Assembly (NCBI RefSeq): GCF_019711395.1
Contig: NZ_JAIGNL010000002.1
Location: 663,001-727,000, forward strand
Direction: 5' to 3'
Length of the DNA stretch: 64,000 nucleotides
DNA from: Qipengyuania xiapuensis
GTDB taxonomy: Bacteria; Pseudomonadota; Alphaproteobacteria; Sphingomonadales; Sphingomonadaceae
Shown here: piece after piece, positions 9,100 through 17,356 of the stretch
How positions within the stretch are numbered: position 1 is the first letter of the stretch
Layout: each line of letters opens with the position of its first letter
The notes under the pieces: generated by a model
What the model was told of the DNA's origin: nothing
The model's database searches: none
Seen by the model: only the letters and a program-made list of their open reading frames with translations
Program-made: the position numbers and the translations under genes

Positions 9100-9863
9100 T
9101 CGAGGCGCTCGACGAGCCCTTCATGAAGCCAGCGGCGCAGCATGCTGCCCGCAAGTTCGACAGCCTGCTCGCCTTCGCTGGCGAGCAGCTCTTCGCATGT
9201 CTCGCCATAAGTCGCGCCTGACATCATCTCGGAAAGCGCCCTGCCCTCTGCGGTGGAGACATTGATGAAGACGGGCCGCTCGCCCTCGCGCCAGACGATG
9301 CAGGTGGCCGGTTCGGCAAGAAGGGTCACTTCGCCTTCCTCGGCCGCTTCGGCGAGCGAAGACCAGAGCGCCTTGAGATCGTGGCGGAGGTCGCGCACCG
9401 CGATGCCGGGCATGAATGCCAGGCGCAGCTTCGCCCAGTCCTCCTCGCCGAATGCGCTCGCCTGCTCCAGGAACTGCTCCGTACCGAGCGGCTCCGCGTC
9501 GCGCGCCACGAAAGCAAGGTGCATCGACCATTCGAGCCATGCGAGCTCGGCGACTTCGGGGTCATTCGCGAAGAGCTCCTCGCAGGTTTCGGCAAAGCCT
9601 TGCCCCGCAAGGTCCAGCGTCCAGCCCGAGGGCGGACAGGTAATGAGGTGATGCGCGGCAGCGCGCGCGAAGCTCTCATCGCCGACCAGCCTTTCAGTCC
9701 GTTCGAAGGTCGCGCGTAAGGCTTCGACAAGCGCGCTGCGGTAATTGTTACGATAAATTTCGAGACCGGCAGCATGGCGCGCGGTCCAGTCGGGTGGAAG
9801 CGCACGCTCGTCGTCGAGCAGGCTCGCCATGAAATCGGCCTGTCTGGTCGCAAGCGCGGTCAT
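9093..9863 (-). CDS. bufC: BufC/HvfC family partner of MNIO enzyme (DUF2063)
   Basis: A 256-residue protein of the DUF2063 (putative DNA-binding domain, HvfC/BufC) family. The N-terminal helical part matches the family (RQADFMASLLDDER..., ARHAAGLEIYRNNYRSALVEAL, a typical YRNNY element), followed by a C-terminal domain thought to act as a RiPP-precursor recognition partner. Family knowledge: these proteins work with DUF692 multinuclear iron oxidases to modify cysteines of small exported peptides. Here the start overlaps the stop of the DUF692 gene (ATGA, 9860-9863), so the two are coupled. It is the last gene of bufA2-bufB-bufC. Confidence 0.85.
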   Translation of the reverse strand: MTALATRQADFMASLLDDERALPPDWTARHAAGLEIYRNNYRSALVEALRATFERTERLVGDESFARAAAHHLITCPPSGWTLDLAGQGFAETCEELFANDPEVAELAWLEWSMHLAFVARDAEPLGTEQFLEQASAFGEEDWAKLRLAFMPGIAVRDLRHDLKALWSSLAEAAEEGEVTLLAEPATCIVWREGERPVFINVSTAEGRALSEMMSGATYGETCEELLASEGEQAVELAGSMLRRWLHEGLVERLDQ

Positions 9864-10708
9864 GCCGCTCTCGCTTGGCTGGCCTGGCGCGCGATGACGC
9901 GCGCCCGGTCCAGTTCTTCGAGCAGTTCGGCGATCGGCGGAATGCCGTCGTCACGCTCGATCATCGTCGCGACCGGGCCGGTCTGCGCGATCGTTTCGGC
10001 ATAAAGCGCCCACACGGCATCGCAGACTTCGCGGTCGTGCGTGTCGATGGTGATCGGACGCTTCTCGGTCGCCGGGATATGGCCGGCGAGATGGATCTGG
10101 CGCACGCGGTCGAGCGGCAGGCCGGCGATGTATTCGCTGGCCGAGAAACCGTGGTTCTGCGCGCTCACATAGACGTTGTTGACGTCGAGCAGCAGGTAGC
10201 AGCCGGTGCGCTGCGCCATGGTGGAGAGGAATTCCCACTCGGCCATCTCGTCTTCGGGGAAAGTCAGGTAGCTCGACGGATTCTCGAGCAGCATCGGCCG
10301 CCCGAGCGCATCCTGCGCGCGTTCGACATTGTCGCATACGACGCCCAGCGCCTCGCCGGTCAGCGGTAGCGGCAGGAGGTCGTGGCTGTTGTGCGCGCTG
10401 GTGCGCGTCCAGCACAGGTGGTCGGAGACCCAGAGCGGATCGATCCGGTCGGCGAGGCTGCGGAGGCGCGAGAGATAGTCTTCGTCGAGGCCCTGCGCCG
10501 AACCGACTGACATCGAGACGCCGTGGAGGATGACGGGATGCTTCGCGCGCACCTCTTCGAGCAGGCGCAGCGGCTTGCCGCCCTCGACCATGTAGTTCTC
10601 GGAAATGACCTCGACGAAATCGACCGGCACCTCGCCTTCGAGGAAGTCGGCATAGTGTGTACGCCTGAGGCCGAGACCGAAGCCGGCGAAGTGGTCGATC
10701 GAGGTCAT
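9860..10708 (-). CDS. bufB: BufB: multinuclear non-heme iron-dependent oxidase (MNIO, DUF692)
   Basis: A TIM-barrel oxidase of the MNIO family, which installs thiooxazole-type modifications on cysteines of precursor peptides. The 282-residue protein (ATG 10708, preceded by GAAAGG) carries the family's metal-ligand signatures: HGVSMS (62-67), SDHLCW (95-100), ENPSSY (142-147), DVNNVY (175-180), HLAGH (206-210) and DTHD (222-225). A TTG at 10729 would add seven residues. It lies between the small Cys-rich bufA2 and bufC. The substrate is inferred to be BufA2 and, since no second MNIO gene is nearby, perhaps BufA1 too. Confidence 0.92.
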   Translation of the reverse strand: MTSIDHFAGFGLGLRRTHYADFLEGEVPVDFVEVISENYMVEGGKPLRLLEEVRAKHPVILHGVSMSVGSAQGLDEDYLSRLRSLADRIDPLWVSDHLCWTRTSAHNSHDLLPLPLTGEALGVVCDNVERAQDALGRPMLLENPSSYLTFPEDEMAEWEFLSTMAQRTGCYLLLDVNNVYVSAQNHGFSASEYIAGLPLDRVRQIHLAGHIPATEKRPITIDTHDREVCDAVWALYAETIAQTGPVATMIERDDGIPPIAELLEELDRARVIARQASQARAA

Positions 10709-10728
10709 GGCATCGCTACCTTTCGGCA

Positions 10729-10791
10729 AAAGGGGCGGCCCGCTTCCGGTTTGGTGAGGAAGGGCTCGAAACTCCGGTCGAGCGGGCCGCC
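10729..10791 (-). terminator. bufA2-bufB intercistronic hairpin (attenuator or mRNA stabiliser)
   Basis: A perfect 11-bp inverted repeat (10734-10744 with 10781-10791) sits in the 97-nt gap between bufA2 and bufB with a 36-nt loop. On the transcribed strand it is followed by CC and only four Ts, so it looks like a leaky terminator or a 3' protection stem. Either would give more bufA2 message than bufBC message, which suits a small structural peptide followed by its modifying enzymes. Confidence 0.6.
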
Positions 10792-10805
10792 AAGGCTGGC
10801 AATCG

Positions 10806-11096
10806 TTACGAAATGTCGCCGATGGTGCCGCCCTTGGTGAGGCATTCGCCAGCCTTCATGGCCTTGAAGCCGTGGCCCTTGCACTCGTTCTGGCCCTTGC
10901 AGGCGTTCTCGGTGGTGGCGCAGTCGGCCTGGCCCTTGCAGCTGTGGACGCCGTAGCAATGGACGGTGTCTTCGGCACTGATGGCGCGGCCGCTGCTGCC
11001 GGCGGGCGGTTCGGCTGCGAAAGCCGACAGCGAGGAAAGTGCGAATGCTGCTGCAGCTGCGGCAGTGGCGGCGGTCTTGCGAGTGGCGGTGGTCAT
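10806..11096 (-). CDS. bufA2: BufA2-type bufferin precursor (periplasmic Cys-rich metallophore)
   Basis: A 96-residue exported peptide: an Ala-rich signal peptide (residues 1-28, cleavage near AFA-AEPP) and a mature region with six cysteines at 47, 53, 59, 66, 72 and 85 arranged in CYGV, SCKGQ, ACKGQ and ECKG units. Repeated CKGQ motifs next to a DUF692/DUF2063 pair match the BufA2 class of bufferins, ribosomally made peptides that bind copper after cysteine modification in related bacteria. ATG 11096 is preferred to the upstream open frame because the signal peptide begins there. Its promoter is the left-facing SigF-type site at 11148-11173. Confidence 0.85.
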   Translation of the reverse strand: MTTATRKTAATAAAAAAFALSSLSAFAAEPPAGSSGRAISAEDTVHCYGVHSCKGQADCATTENACKGQNECKGHGFKAMKAGECLTKGGTIGDIS

Positions 11097-11147
11097 GAGA
11101 TCCAATCCCTTTTTTCCAGATTGCGTGCGGGGGTGCACAGGCAATCA

Positions 11148-11173
11148 TTCGGCGCGCGGGAGCAGCCGGTTAC
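11148..11173 (-). promoter_or_regulatory. SigF-type promoter driving bufA2-bufB-bufC
   Basis: Read on the minus strand, GTAACC (11173-11168) is followed after exactly 16 nt by CGAA (11151-11148). This equals the -35/-10 pair that I recall being reported for Caulobacter SigF (GTAACC-N16-CGAA). The -10 lies about 50 nt before the bufA2 start. Confidence 0.8.
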
Positions 11174-11198
11174 AGCCGGAAAATTTTTGGGATGCCGC

Positions 11199-11224
11199 GT
11201 AACCGGATCGGATTCCTTCCCGAA
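11199..11224 (+). promoter_or_regulatory. SigF-type promoter driving bufA1-doxX-sigF-nrsF
   Basis: GTAACC (11199-11204), a 16-nt spacer, then CGAA (11221-11224): the same exact motif as the opposing site at 11148-11173, here pointing right. The bufA1 start is about 70 nt downstream. Because sigF lies in this operon, the arrangement implies positive autoregulation. Confidence 0.82.
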
Positions 11225-11294
11225 TGACCCGTCAGTTCCGGCGATGTTTTCTCCGGCGCGACACTGACGACCCCCAACTTGGAAGAGAATTGCC

Positions 11295-11582
11295 ATGAAC
11301 AACGCATCGATTGCCCGCCTCGCGGGTCTCGCCCTGACCGCCGGCATCGCCGGCTCCATGATCGCCACCCCCGCCGCCGCGCAGAAGAAGCCGGCGATGG
11401 AGAAATGCTACGGCGTCGCCAAGGCCGGCCAGAACGACTGTGCCGCGGGCCCGGGCACCAGCTGCGCCGGCACCTCCACCCGCGATTACCAGGGCAATGC
11501 ATGGAAGCTCGTTCCCAAGGGCAGCTGCGAGAACATCGAGACGCCCAAGGGCAAGGGCTCGCTGAAGCCGATCAAGCGCTGA
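11295..11582 (+). CDS. bufA1: BufA1-type bufferin precursor (DUF2282)
   Basis: A 95-residue exported peptide of the DUF2282 family. It has a signal peptide (about residues 1-29, cleavage after AAA) and four conserved cysteines at 38, 49, 57 and 78 in the contexts EKCYGV, NDCAAG, TSCAGT and GSCEN, as in BufA1 bufferins. GGAAGAG precedes ATG 11295. Family knowledge: an MNIO enzyme modifies Cys residues of these peptides and the product buffers copper in the periplasm. Unlike the arrangement described in Caulobacter, no bufB/bufC follows it here; the next gene is a DoxX. Confidence 0.9.
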   Translation: MNNASIARLAGLALTAGIAGSMIATPAAAQKKPAMEKCYGVAKAGQNDCAAGPGTSCAGTSTRDYQGNAWKLVPKGSCENIETPKGKGSLKPIKR

Positions 11583-11630
11583 GGCCCTGACCTCCCCCCC
11601 CCTCCGCCAGCACCAAGCGAGAACAGAGCA

Positions 11631-12089
11631 ATGCAGAACGTCCTGACCCCCTACGACCGGCTCACGGCATGGCTATCCTCCCGCCTGCCCGAAGGCCTTG
11701 CACTGCTCATCACCCGCGTGGCGCTGGCGGGGATCTTCTGGCGATCGGGACGGACGAAGGTGGAAGAAGGCACCGCGTTGTCGATCAACGAGACGACCTA
11801 CTTCCTGTTCGAGTACGAATACACCGGCCTCCCCCTGCCGGTGGACCTGGCCGTCCCGCTCGCCACCTATGCCGAGCACCTGTTCCCCATCCTCCTGGTG
11901 CTCGGCCTTTTCACCCGCTTCGCCGCGCTCTCGCTGCTCCTCATGACGCTGGTCATCCAATTCTTCGTCTATCCCGAAGCCTGGTGGGCGACGCACATCC
12001 TGTGGGTCGCGATGGCTGCGATCCTCGTATCGCGCGGCGGCGGCCTGTTCTCTGCCGACAGGCTGCTCGCTTCGCGGCGGGCCAGGTGA
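11631..12089 (+). CDS. DoxX family membrane protein of the bufferin operon
   Basis: A 152-residue, four-helix DoxX-family membrane protein (hydrophobic segments near residues 20-38, 75-92, 96-115 and 120-138). DoxX proteins commonly follow DUF2282 genes and correspond by position to bufD. The biochemical role is not established; involvement in redox or quinone chemistry at the membrane is a family-level guess. It sits 48 nt after bufA1 and 28 nt before the sigma factor, in one apparent operon. Confidence 0.85.
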   Translation: MQNVLTPYDRLTAWLSSRLPEGLALLITRVALAGIFWRSGRTKVEEGTALSINETTYFLFEYEYTGLPLPVDLAVPLATYAEHLFPILLVLGLFTRFAALSLLLMTLVIQFFVYPEAWWATHILWVAMAAILVSRGGGLFSADRLLASRRAR

Positions 12090-12117
12090 TAGCCTCGTTC
12101 AAGGGGAGAGGTTCGAC

Positions 12118-12648
12118 ATGATTGCCGATGAAGCCGAAATGGCCAGCATGATGGCAGCCGCCCAGAAGGGCGATGCCGGAATGTACCGCGCCCTGCTCGC
12201 AGAGGTGCAGCTCTGGCTCGAACGCTATTACAGGAAGCGCGTGGCCCCCGCCCAGCTCGACGACCTGGTGCAGGAAGTGATGCTGGCGGTGCATCACAAG
12301 CGTGCGACCTGGGATCCCAGCCGCGCCTTCTATCCCTGGCTCGCGGCGATCGCCCGCTACCGCTGGGTCGACCACCTGCGCAAGGTCTACCGCTCCGCCG
12401 AAGACGAGCTGGGCGACCACGACGCGCCCGAGGACAGCGAGGAAGAAGCGGTGATGGCGCGGATGAGCCTCGAGAGGCTCTTCGTCCACCTGCCCGAAAA
12501 GCAGGTCGAGGTCATCGAACTCGTCAAGATCGAGGGGCTGTCCATCGCGGAAGCCTCTGCAAAGACCGGCCAGAGCGAAAGCCTGGTCAAAGTGAATATC
12601 CATCGCGGATTGAAGAAGCTGTCCGCGCTCGTAGAAAAGGCCGAATGA
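12118..12648 (+). CDS. sigF: ECF sigma factor, SigF-like
   Basis: A 176-residue extracytoplasmic-function sigma factor. Sigma region 2 is visible (YYRKRVAPAQLDDLVQEVML, then FYPWLAAIARYRWVDHLRK), as is region 4 with its helix-turn-helix (LPEKQVEVIELVKIEGLSIA, SESLVKVNIHRGLKKL). ATG 12118 follows GGGGAGAGG. It lies next to an NrsF-type (DUF1109) anti-sigma factor and bufferin genes, as Caulobacter SigF does, where it answers heavy metal and oxidant stress. The two GTAACC-N16-CGAA sites upstream are its probable targets. Confidence 0.92.
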   Translation: MIADEAEMASMMAAAQKGDAGMYRALLAEVQLWLERYYRKRVAPAQLDDLVQEVMLAVHHKRATWDPSRAFYPWLAAIARYRWVDHLRKVYRSAEDELGDHDAPEDSEEEAVMARMSLERLFVHLPEKQVEVIELVKIEGLSIAEASAKTGQSESLVKVNIHRGLKKLSALVEKAE

Positions 12649-12649
12649 C

Positions 12650-13291
12650 ATGAACCGGGTCCCCAGCTCCCTGATCGACGAACTCGCGAGCGATCTTGCT
12701 CCCGTCCAGCCGCTACGGCTGTGGCAGGGTGTCGCGCTCGTGGCGTTCGCGGCCGTGGCCACCGTGCTCCTCGTCGAACTGCTCGACGGGCTGTGGCATG
12801 GCGCCTTCACCGGCCAGGCCTCGCCCGAATTCTTCATCACCAACGGCATGCTCGCGCTGCTCGGCGCGGCGGCATCCTTCGCGGTGGTCAAGATGGCCAG
12901 CCCGCGCGTCGGAAACAGCCATGAAGGCGCGCGCTGGTCGGCGCTGATGTTGGCGATCCTTCCGGTGACCGCGCTCGTGATGCTGGGCATCTCGGGCTTC
13001 TTCGGCACGGTGACGAGCGACATGTACGGCGTCGACTGCTTCCTTGCGGGTTCCGCCTTCGGCCTCGTGACGGCCGGCGCGCTGACGCTGTGGCTGCGTC
13101 GCGGTGCACCTGTCTCGCTGAACGCCGCGGGCACCTACACCGGCATTGCTGCAGGCGCGATCGGCAGCTTCACCTACGGGCTCGCCTGCCCGGTGGACCA
13201 CATCGGCCACCTCGGCATCTGGCACGTCGCGCCGGTCGTCCTGTCGGCCATCATCGGGCGTTTCGCAATTCCCCCGCTCGTCCGCTGGTAA
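12650..13291 (+). CDS. nrsF: NrsF-type membrane anti-sigma factor (DUF1109)
   Basis: A 213-residue protein with six hydrophobic helices, starting 1 nt after the sigF stop, so the pair is coupled. It matches DUF1109/NrsF, the membrane anti-sigma factor that holds SigF-type factors inactive. The two family cysteines are present at Cys130 (GVDCFLAG) and Cys180 (GLACPVDHIGH), the same spacing as the pair required for signal sensing in Caulobacter NrsF as I recall it. The likely signal is metal or thiol oxidation; this is inference from the family. Confidence 0.9.
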   Translation: MNRVPSSLIDELASDLAPVQPLRLWQGVALVAFAAVATVLLVELLDGLWHGAFTGQASPEFFITNGMLALLGAAASFAVVKMASPRVGNSHEGARWSALMLAILPVTALVMLGISGFFGTVTSDMYGVDCFLAGSAFGLVTAGALTLWLRRGAPVSLNAAGTYTGIAAGAIGSFTYGLACPVDHIGHLGIWHVAPVVLSAIIGRFAIPPLVRW

Positions 13292-13367
13292 GGCACGTTC
13301 GTCGGGCGGCGGCTTGCAAAACCGCGGGCTAAGGCGCACCCCTCCCCTCAACCAGGAGGGAAGACCT

Positions 13368-15146
13368 ATGAAGACGTTCGCCGCAGCCATCGCGCTTGCC
13401 ACCGCCACGACGCTTGCCCTGCCCGCAGCCCCGCTGGCCGCGCAGGAAGCCCCCGCCACCCCCGGCTGGGTCGAGACCAGCAACGCCTACACGCAAAAAG
13501 TCATCACGATGCAGGCGCAGTTCTTCCCGACGGGCGCCTCCTCGGCGGGCTACGAACAGTATGACGGGCTGGTCAACGACATGTCGCCCGACCGCGACGA
13601 GCGCTATATCGCTGCCGCAAGATCTTTGATCGCGGAATTCGAGGCCGCCAAGGCCACCGAGACCAACCCATACGTCCTGCAGGACCTCGACATCCTGATC
13701 GGCTCGCTCGAACAGGACATCGAGGGTATTGAACTCGGCAGCCGCTACATGCTCGAGTTTGCGCAGGTCCCCCAGGGCATGTTCGGCAATATCGGCCAGC
13801 TCCTGTCCGACCAGACCGCCGAGCACCGCCGCGGCAAGGCTCTCGAACTGCTGCAGCGCTACACCGGAACCTGGCCCGATACCGAGCCGATGACCGAGCT
13901 CGCCAAGCGCCGCTTCGAGGCGAGCCGCGGTGACGGCAAGATGGGCCCCTATGTGGTCGAGGTCGAGGAATCGATCGACAAGATCCCGACCTTCATCGCC
14001 GGCATCCGCGAGCTCTTCGAGAAATACGAGATCGAGGGTGCGGATGAGGCCCTCGACGCGATGGAGACGCAGCTTACCGACTATGGCGAGTGGACGCGCA
14101 CAACGGTCGTGCCAGCCAGCCGCGACAGCGCGCGCCTGCCCGAAGAACTCTATGCGCTCAGCCTCAAGCAGGTCGGCATCGATACCGATCCGCGCGAGCT
14201 GATGACCGAGGCGCGACGCGGTTTCTACGAGCTGCGCGCCCAGATGGAGGCACTCGCACCGCAGATCGCCGAGAAATACGGCTGGGAGGAAACCGACATG
14301 GCTTCGGTCATGGCGGGCCTCAAGCAGATGACCGTCCCCAATGACGAGATCGAGGACTTCTACCGCGATGTGAACCGCAAGCTGGAGGCGGAAATCCGCC
14401 GCCACGACATCGTCTCGCTTCCCACCAGCGAGCTGCAGATGCGCGTCGCATCGGCCGCGGAGAGCGCCGCCCAGCCCGCGCCGCACATGCGCCCGCCGCG
14501 CCTCATCGGAAACACGGGCGAACAAGGCACTTTCGTCCTGACCGTCGGTAATCCGACCGCCGGGCCGGATGACCGCTACGACGACTTCAACTTCCCCGCG
14601 GCGAGCTGGACGCTGAGCGCGCACGAGGCGCGTCCGGGCCATGAAATGCAGTTCGCTGCGCTCGTCGAGCAGGGCGTCAGCCTTGCCCGCATGCTCTACG
14701 CCTTCAACAGTGTGAACGTCGAAGGCTGGGCGCTCTATGCCGAGGCCGAAATGCTTCCGCACGAGCCGATCGAGGGCCAGTTCATCGCGCTGCAGTTCCG
14801 CCTGCTGCGCGCGGCGCGCGCCTTCCTCGACCCGAGCCTCAACCTCGGTCTGCTGACCCGCGACGAGGCCGAGCGCGTACTGCGTGAAGAAGCGCTGTTC
14901 TCGCCCGGCATGACCAAGCAGGAACTCGACCGCTACGAATTCCGCATGCCCGGCCAGGCAGGGTCCTATTACTACGGCTATCGCAAGCTGATCGACCTGC
15001 GCGTCGAGACCGAGCTGGCGCTGGGCGAGGACTTCAACGAGAAGGCTTTCAACGACTTCCTGCTGAGCCAGGGCATCATCCCGCTCGAACTGATCGCCAA
15101 GGCCGTGCGCGAGGAGTTCATCCCCTCGCAGCAGATGGGCGGCTGA
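13368..15146 (+). CDS. DUF885 family protein (HExxxGH zinc-peptidase-like), exported
   Basis: A 592-residue protein of the DUF885 family. ATG 13368 follows the strong site AGGAGGGAAG and opens a Sec signal peptide (MKTFAAAIALATATTLALPA, cleavage near LAAQ). The putative zinc site is HEARPGH at residues 419-425, followed by later conserved segments (EGWALYAEAEM, GQAGSYYYGYRKL). DUF885 proteins resemble M32-like carboxypeptidases by fold; peptidase activity is inference. The frame is open further upstream (to 13146), but that part overlaps nrsF and has no family support. Confidence 0.87.
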   Translation: MKTFAAAIALATATTLALPAAPLAAQEAPATPGWVETSNAYTQKVITMQAQFFPTGASSAGYEQYDGLVNDMSPDRDERYIAAARSLIAEFEAAKATETNPYVLQDLDILIGSLEQDIEGIELGSRYMLEFAQVPQGMFGNIGQLLSDQTAEHRRGKALELLQRYTGTWPDTEPMTELAKRRFEASRGDGKMGPYVVEVEESIDKIPTFIAGIRELFEKYEIEGADEALDAMETQLTDYGEWTRTTVVPASRDSARLPEELYALSLKQVGIDTDPRELMTEARRGFYELRAQMEALAPQIAEKYGWEETDMASVMAGLKQMTVPNDEIEDFYRDVNRKLEAEIRRHDIVSLPTSELQMRVASAAESAAQPAPHMRPPRLIGNTGEQGTFVLTVGNPTAGPDDRYDDFNFPAASWTLSAHEARPGHEMQFAALVEQGVSLARMLYAFNSVNVEGWALYAEAEMLPHEPIEGQFIALQFRLLRAARAFLDPSLNLGLLTRDEAERVLREEALFSPGMTKQELDRYEFRMPGQAGSYYYGYRKLIDLRVETELALGEDFNEKAFNDFLLSQGIIPLELIAKAVREEFIPSQQMGG

Positions 15147-15149
15147 CGG

Positions 15150-16151
15150 TTAGAGCCAGCGCAGGCGCCTGAAGACGATTATCAGCGTCACGAAGAGCAG
15201 CAGGCAGAAGGTCACGACGGTCCAGAAGGCGTCGGGATCGTTCATGCCCGGCATGCCGCCGACGTTGATGCCGAGCAGGCCGGTGAGGAAGCCCAACGGC
15301 AGGAAAATGCCAGCCACGATGGTGAGCATGTAGGTCGCGTGCTCACTCGAGGCGAGGCTGCGCGCGCGCAGCTCGTCCTGCAGCACCAGCGCGCTTTCCT
15401 TGCTGATATCGATATCGTCGAGATAGCGGCGAAGGCGCGCGATGCTCTCGGCGATCTCGCGCCGGTCGTGTTCCTCGAACCAGAAGGGCGCATCGCGGCT
15501 GATCTGTTCGAGCGCCTCGTGCTGCGGCGCCATGTGGCGCTTGAGAGCGAGGCAGTTGCGGCGGATCGTCGAAATGCGCTTGAGCATGTCCTCGGCATGC
15601 TCTTCCACGTCCATGTCCTCGAGCTCGTCGAGCACGTCGTTCATGTCGACGATGGTGTGGCTCATCCGCGTGATCAGCAGTTCGGCGAGCAGCGTGATCG
15701 TCGCCCCGGCATCGGGCGGCCCCGCCCCTTTGTCGAGCATCGCCACGACTTCGCGGGGCGTCTGCAGCGGATGGCGGCGCAAGGTGATCAGGCGCCGCCC
15801 GTCGCACCACAGCTGCATCGAGATCATGTCCTCGGGCTGCGCACCGGGATTGAAGTTGATGCCGCGTAGCGTGCCTACCAGCGTCTCACCTTCGGCAAAG
15901 GCACGTGGACGGGTCTGGTCGCTGGTCAGGAGTTCGGCGGTGGGCTCGGGTATCGCGAGCTGGGTTTCCAGCCACTCCTGGACGCCGGGCCGGTTCCGGC
16001 AGATATGAAGCCAGAGCACCTCGCCCGGCGCCTGGGGCTGCCAGTTCATCGCCTCTTCCCAGCCGATCTCCCTGGCCCCGCCCTGCCCGTCGAGCACGCG
16101 CCCGAAAAGCAGCGCGCTGTCGGTCATAACTTCGTCTGTCGGTTCGCTCAT
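15150..16151 (-). CDS. zntB: CorA/ZntB family divalent metal transporter
   Basis: A 333-residue inner-membrane transporter of the CorA superfamily. It has a large N-terminal cytoplasmic domain, a long helical stalk, and two C-terminal TM helices with the pore motif GIN ([11 protein letters not shown]) instead of the GMN of magnesium CorA; GIN is typical of ZntB-type zinc transporters. ATG 16151 is preferred; a TTG at 16169 would add six residues. It is convergent with the DUF885 gene (3-nt gap) and divergent from ispG. Zinc as substrate is inferred from the motif. Confidence 0.87.
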   Translation of the reverse strand: MSEPTDEVMTDSALLFGRVLDGQGGAREIGWEEAMNWQPQAPGEVLWLHICRNRPGVQEWLETQLAIPEPTAELLTSDQTRPRAFAEGETLVGTLRGINFNPGAQPEDMISMQLWCDGRRLITLRRHPLQTPREVVAMLDKGAGPPDAGATITLLAELLITRMSHTIVDMNDVLDELEDMDVEEHAEDMLKRISTIRRNCLALKRHMAPQHEALEQISRDAPFWFEEHDRREIAESIARLRRYLDDIDISKESALVLQDELRARSLASSEHATYMLTIVAGIFLPLGFLTGLLGINVGGMPGMNDPDAFWTVVTFCLLLFVTLIIVFRRLRWL

Positions 16152-16221
16152 AACCGCTTCATGCCGCAAGTCTTCGCAGCTGTCATTGCCCCTTCATGAT
16201 TGGCCCACTATATCGCGGCTC

Positions 16222-17355
16222 ATGTCTTCCATCCGTCCCTGGCGCACCATCGAGCGCCGCCAGTCCCGCCAGATCATGGTCGGCAATGTTCCCGTCGGGG
16301 GCGATGCGCCGATTTCGGTCCAGACCATGACGAACACTCCGACCGAGGATGTGGTCGCGACGATCGACCAGATCCGCCGCTGCGAGGACGTGGGCGCCGA
16401 CATCATCCGCGTGTCCTGCCCGACCGAGGAATCGACCGAGCATTTCGACAAGATCACGAAGGCTGCGAATGTCCCGATCGTCGCGGACATCCACTTCCAC
16501 TACAAGCGCGCGCTCGAGGCTGCCGACAAGGGCGCTGCCTGCCTGCGCATCAATCCGGGCAACATCGGTTCGTCGGACCGTGTCGCCGAAGTCGTCCGCG
16601 CGGCAAAGGCCAACGGTTGCGCGATCCGGATCGGCGTCAATGCGGGCAGCCTCGAGAAGGACCTGCTGGAGAAGTACGGCGAGCCCTGCCCCGAGGCGCT
16701 GATCGAGAGCGCGCTCGACCACATCAAGCTGCTGCAGGACCACGATTTTCACGAGTACAAGGTCGCGGTGAAAGCCAGCGACGTGTTTCTCGCGGTCGCC
16801 GCCTATCACGGGCTGGCAGAGGCGGTGGACTGCCCGCTGCATCTCGGCATCACCGAGGCCGGCGGCCTTATCGGCGGCACGGTCAAGAGCTCGATCGGCA
16901 TCGGCAGCCTTCTGTGGGCGGGTATCGGCGACACGATCCGTGTGTCGCTCTCGGCGGAACCCGAGCAGGAAGTGAAAGTCGGCTTCGAGATGCTGAAGGC
17001 GCTCGGCCTCAGGACCCGCGGCGTCCGCGTGGTTTCCTGTCCCAGCTGCTCGCGCCAGGGCTTCGACGTGATCCGCACTGTCGAGACGCTCGAAAAGCGG
17101 CTCGAGCACATCAAGACGCCGATGAGCCTTTCGGTGCTCGGCTGCGTGGTCAACGGCCCCGGCGAAGCACGCGAGACCGATATCGGCCTGACCGGCGGCG
17201 GCTCGGGCAAGCACATGGTCTATCTCTCGGGCGTGAAGGATCACCACATCGAGAGCGAAGACATGCTCGACCACATCGTCAAGCTGGTAGAAGAAAAGGC
17301 AGCAAGGATTGAAGCGGGCGAAGCTGTTGCTTTCGATCCGCACGGGGGGTCGTAA
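16222..17355 (+). CDS. ispG: 4-hydroxy-3-methylbut-2-en-1-yl diphosphate synthase
   Basis: The [4Fe-4S] enzyme of the MEP isoprenoid pathway that reductively opens the cyclic diphosphate MEcPP to HMBPP. The 377-residue protein has the compact bacterial form (no inserted domain). Cluster ligands are visible as Cys273 and Cys276 (SCPSC) and Cys308 (GCVVNGPGE), with Glu315 as the fourth ligand, an even offset from the E. coli positions. ATG 16222 (MSSIRPW) is chosen over the longer frame from 16186. The next gene begins 1 nt after the stop. Confidence 0.96.
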   Translation: MSSIRPWRTIERRQSRQIMVGNVPVGGDAPISVQTMTNTPTEDVVATIDQIRRCEDVGADIIRVSCPTEESTEHFDKITKAANVPIVADIHFHYKRALEAADKGAACLRINPGNIGSSDRVAEVVRAAKANGCAIRIGVNAGSLEKDLLEKYGEPCPEALIESALDHIKLLQDHDFHEYKVAVKASDVFLAVAAYHGLAEAVDCPLHLGITEAGGLIGGTVKSSIGIGSLLWAGIGDTIRVSLSAEPEQEVKVGFEMLKALGLRTRGVRVVSCPSCSRQGFDVIRTVETLEKRLEHIKTPMSLSVLGCVVNGPGEARETDIGLTGGGSGKHMVYLSGVKDHHIESEDMLDHIVKLVEEKAARIEAGEAVAFDPHGGS

Positions 17356-17356
17356 A

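Noticed and set aside
13146..13367. An N-terminal extension of the DUF885 protein over nrsF
   Set aside because: AGGAGGGAAG and a signal peptide at 13368 define the start; the extension overlaps nrsF in another frame.
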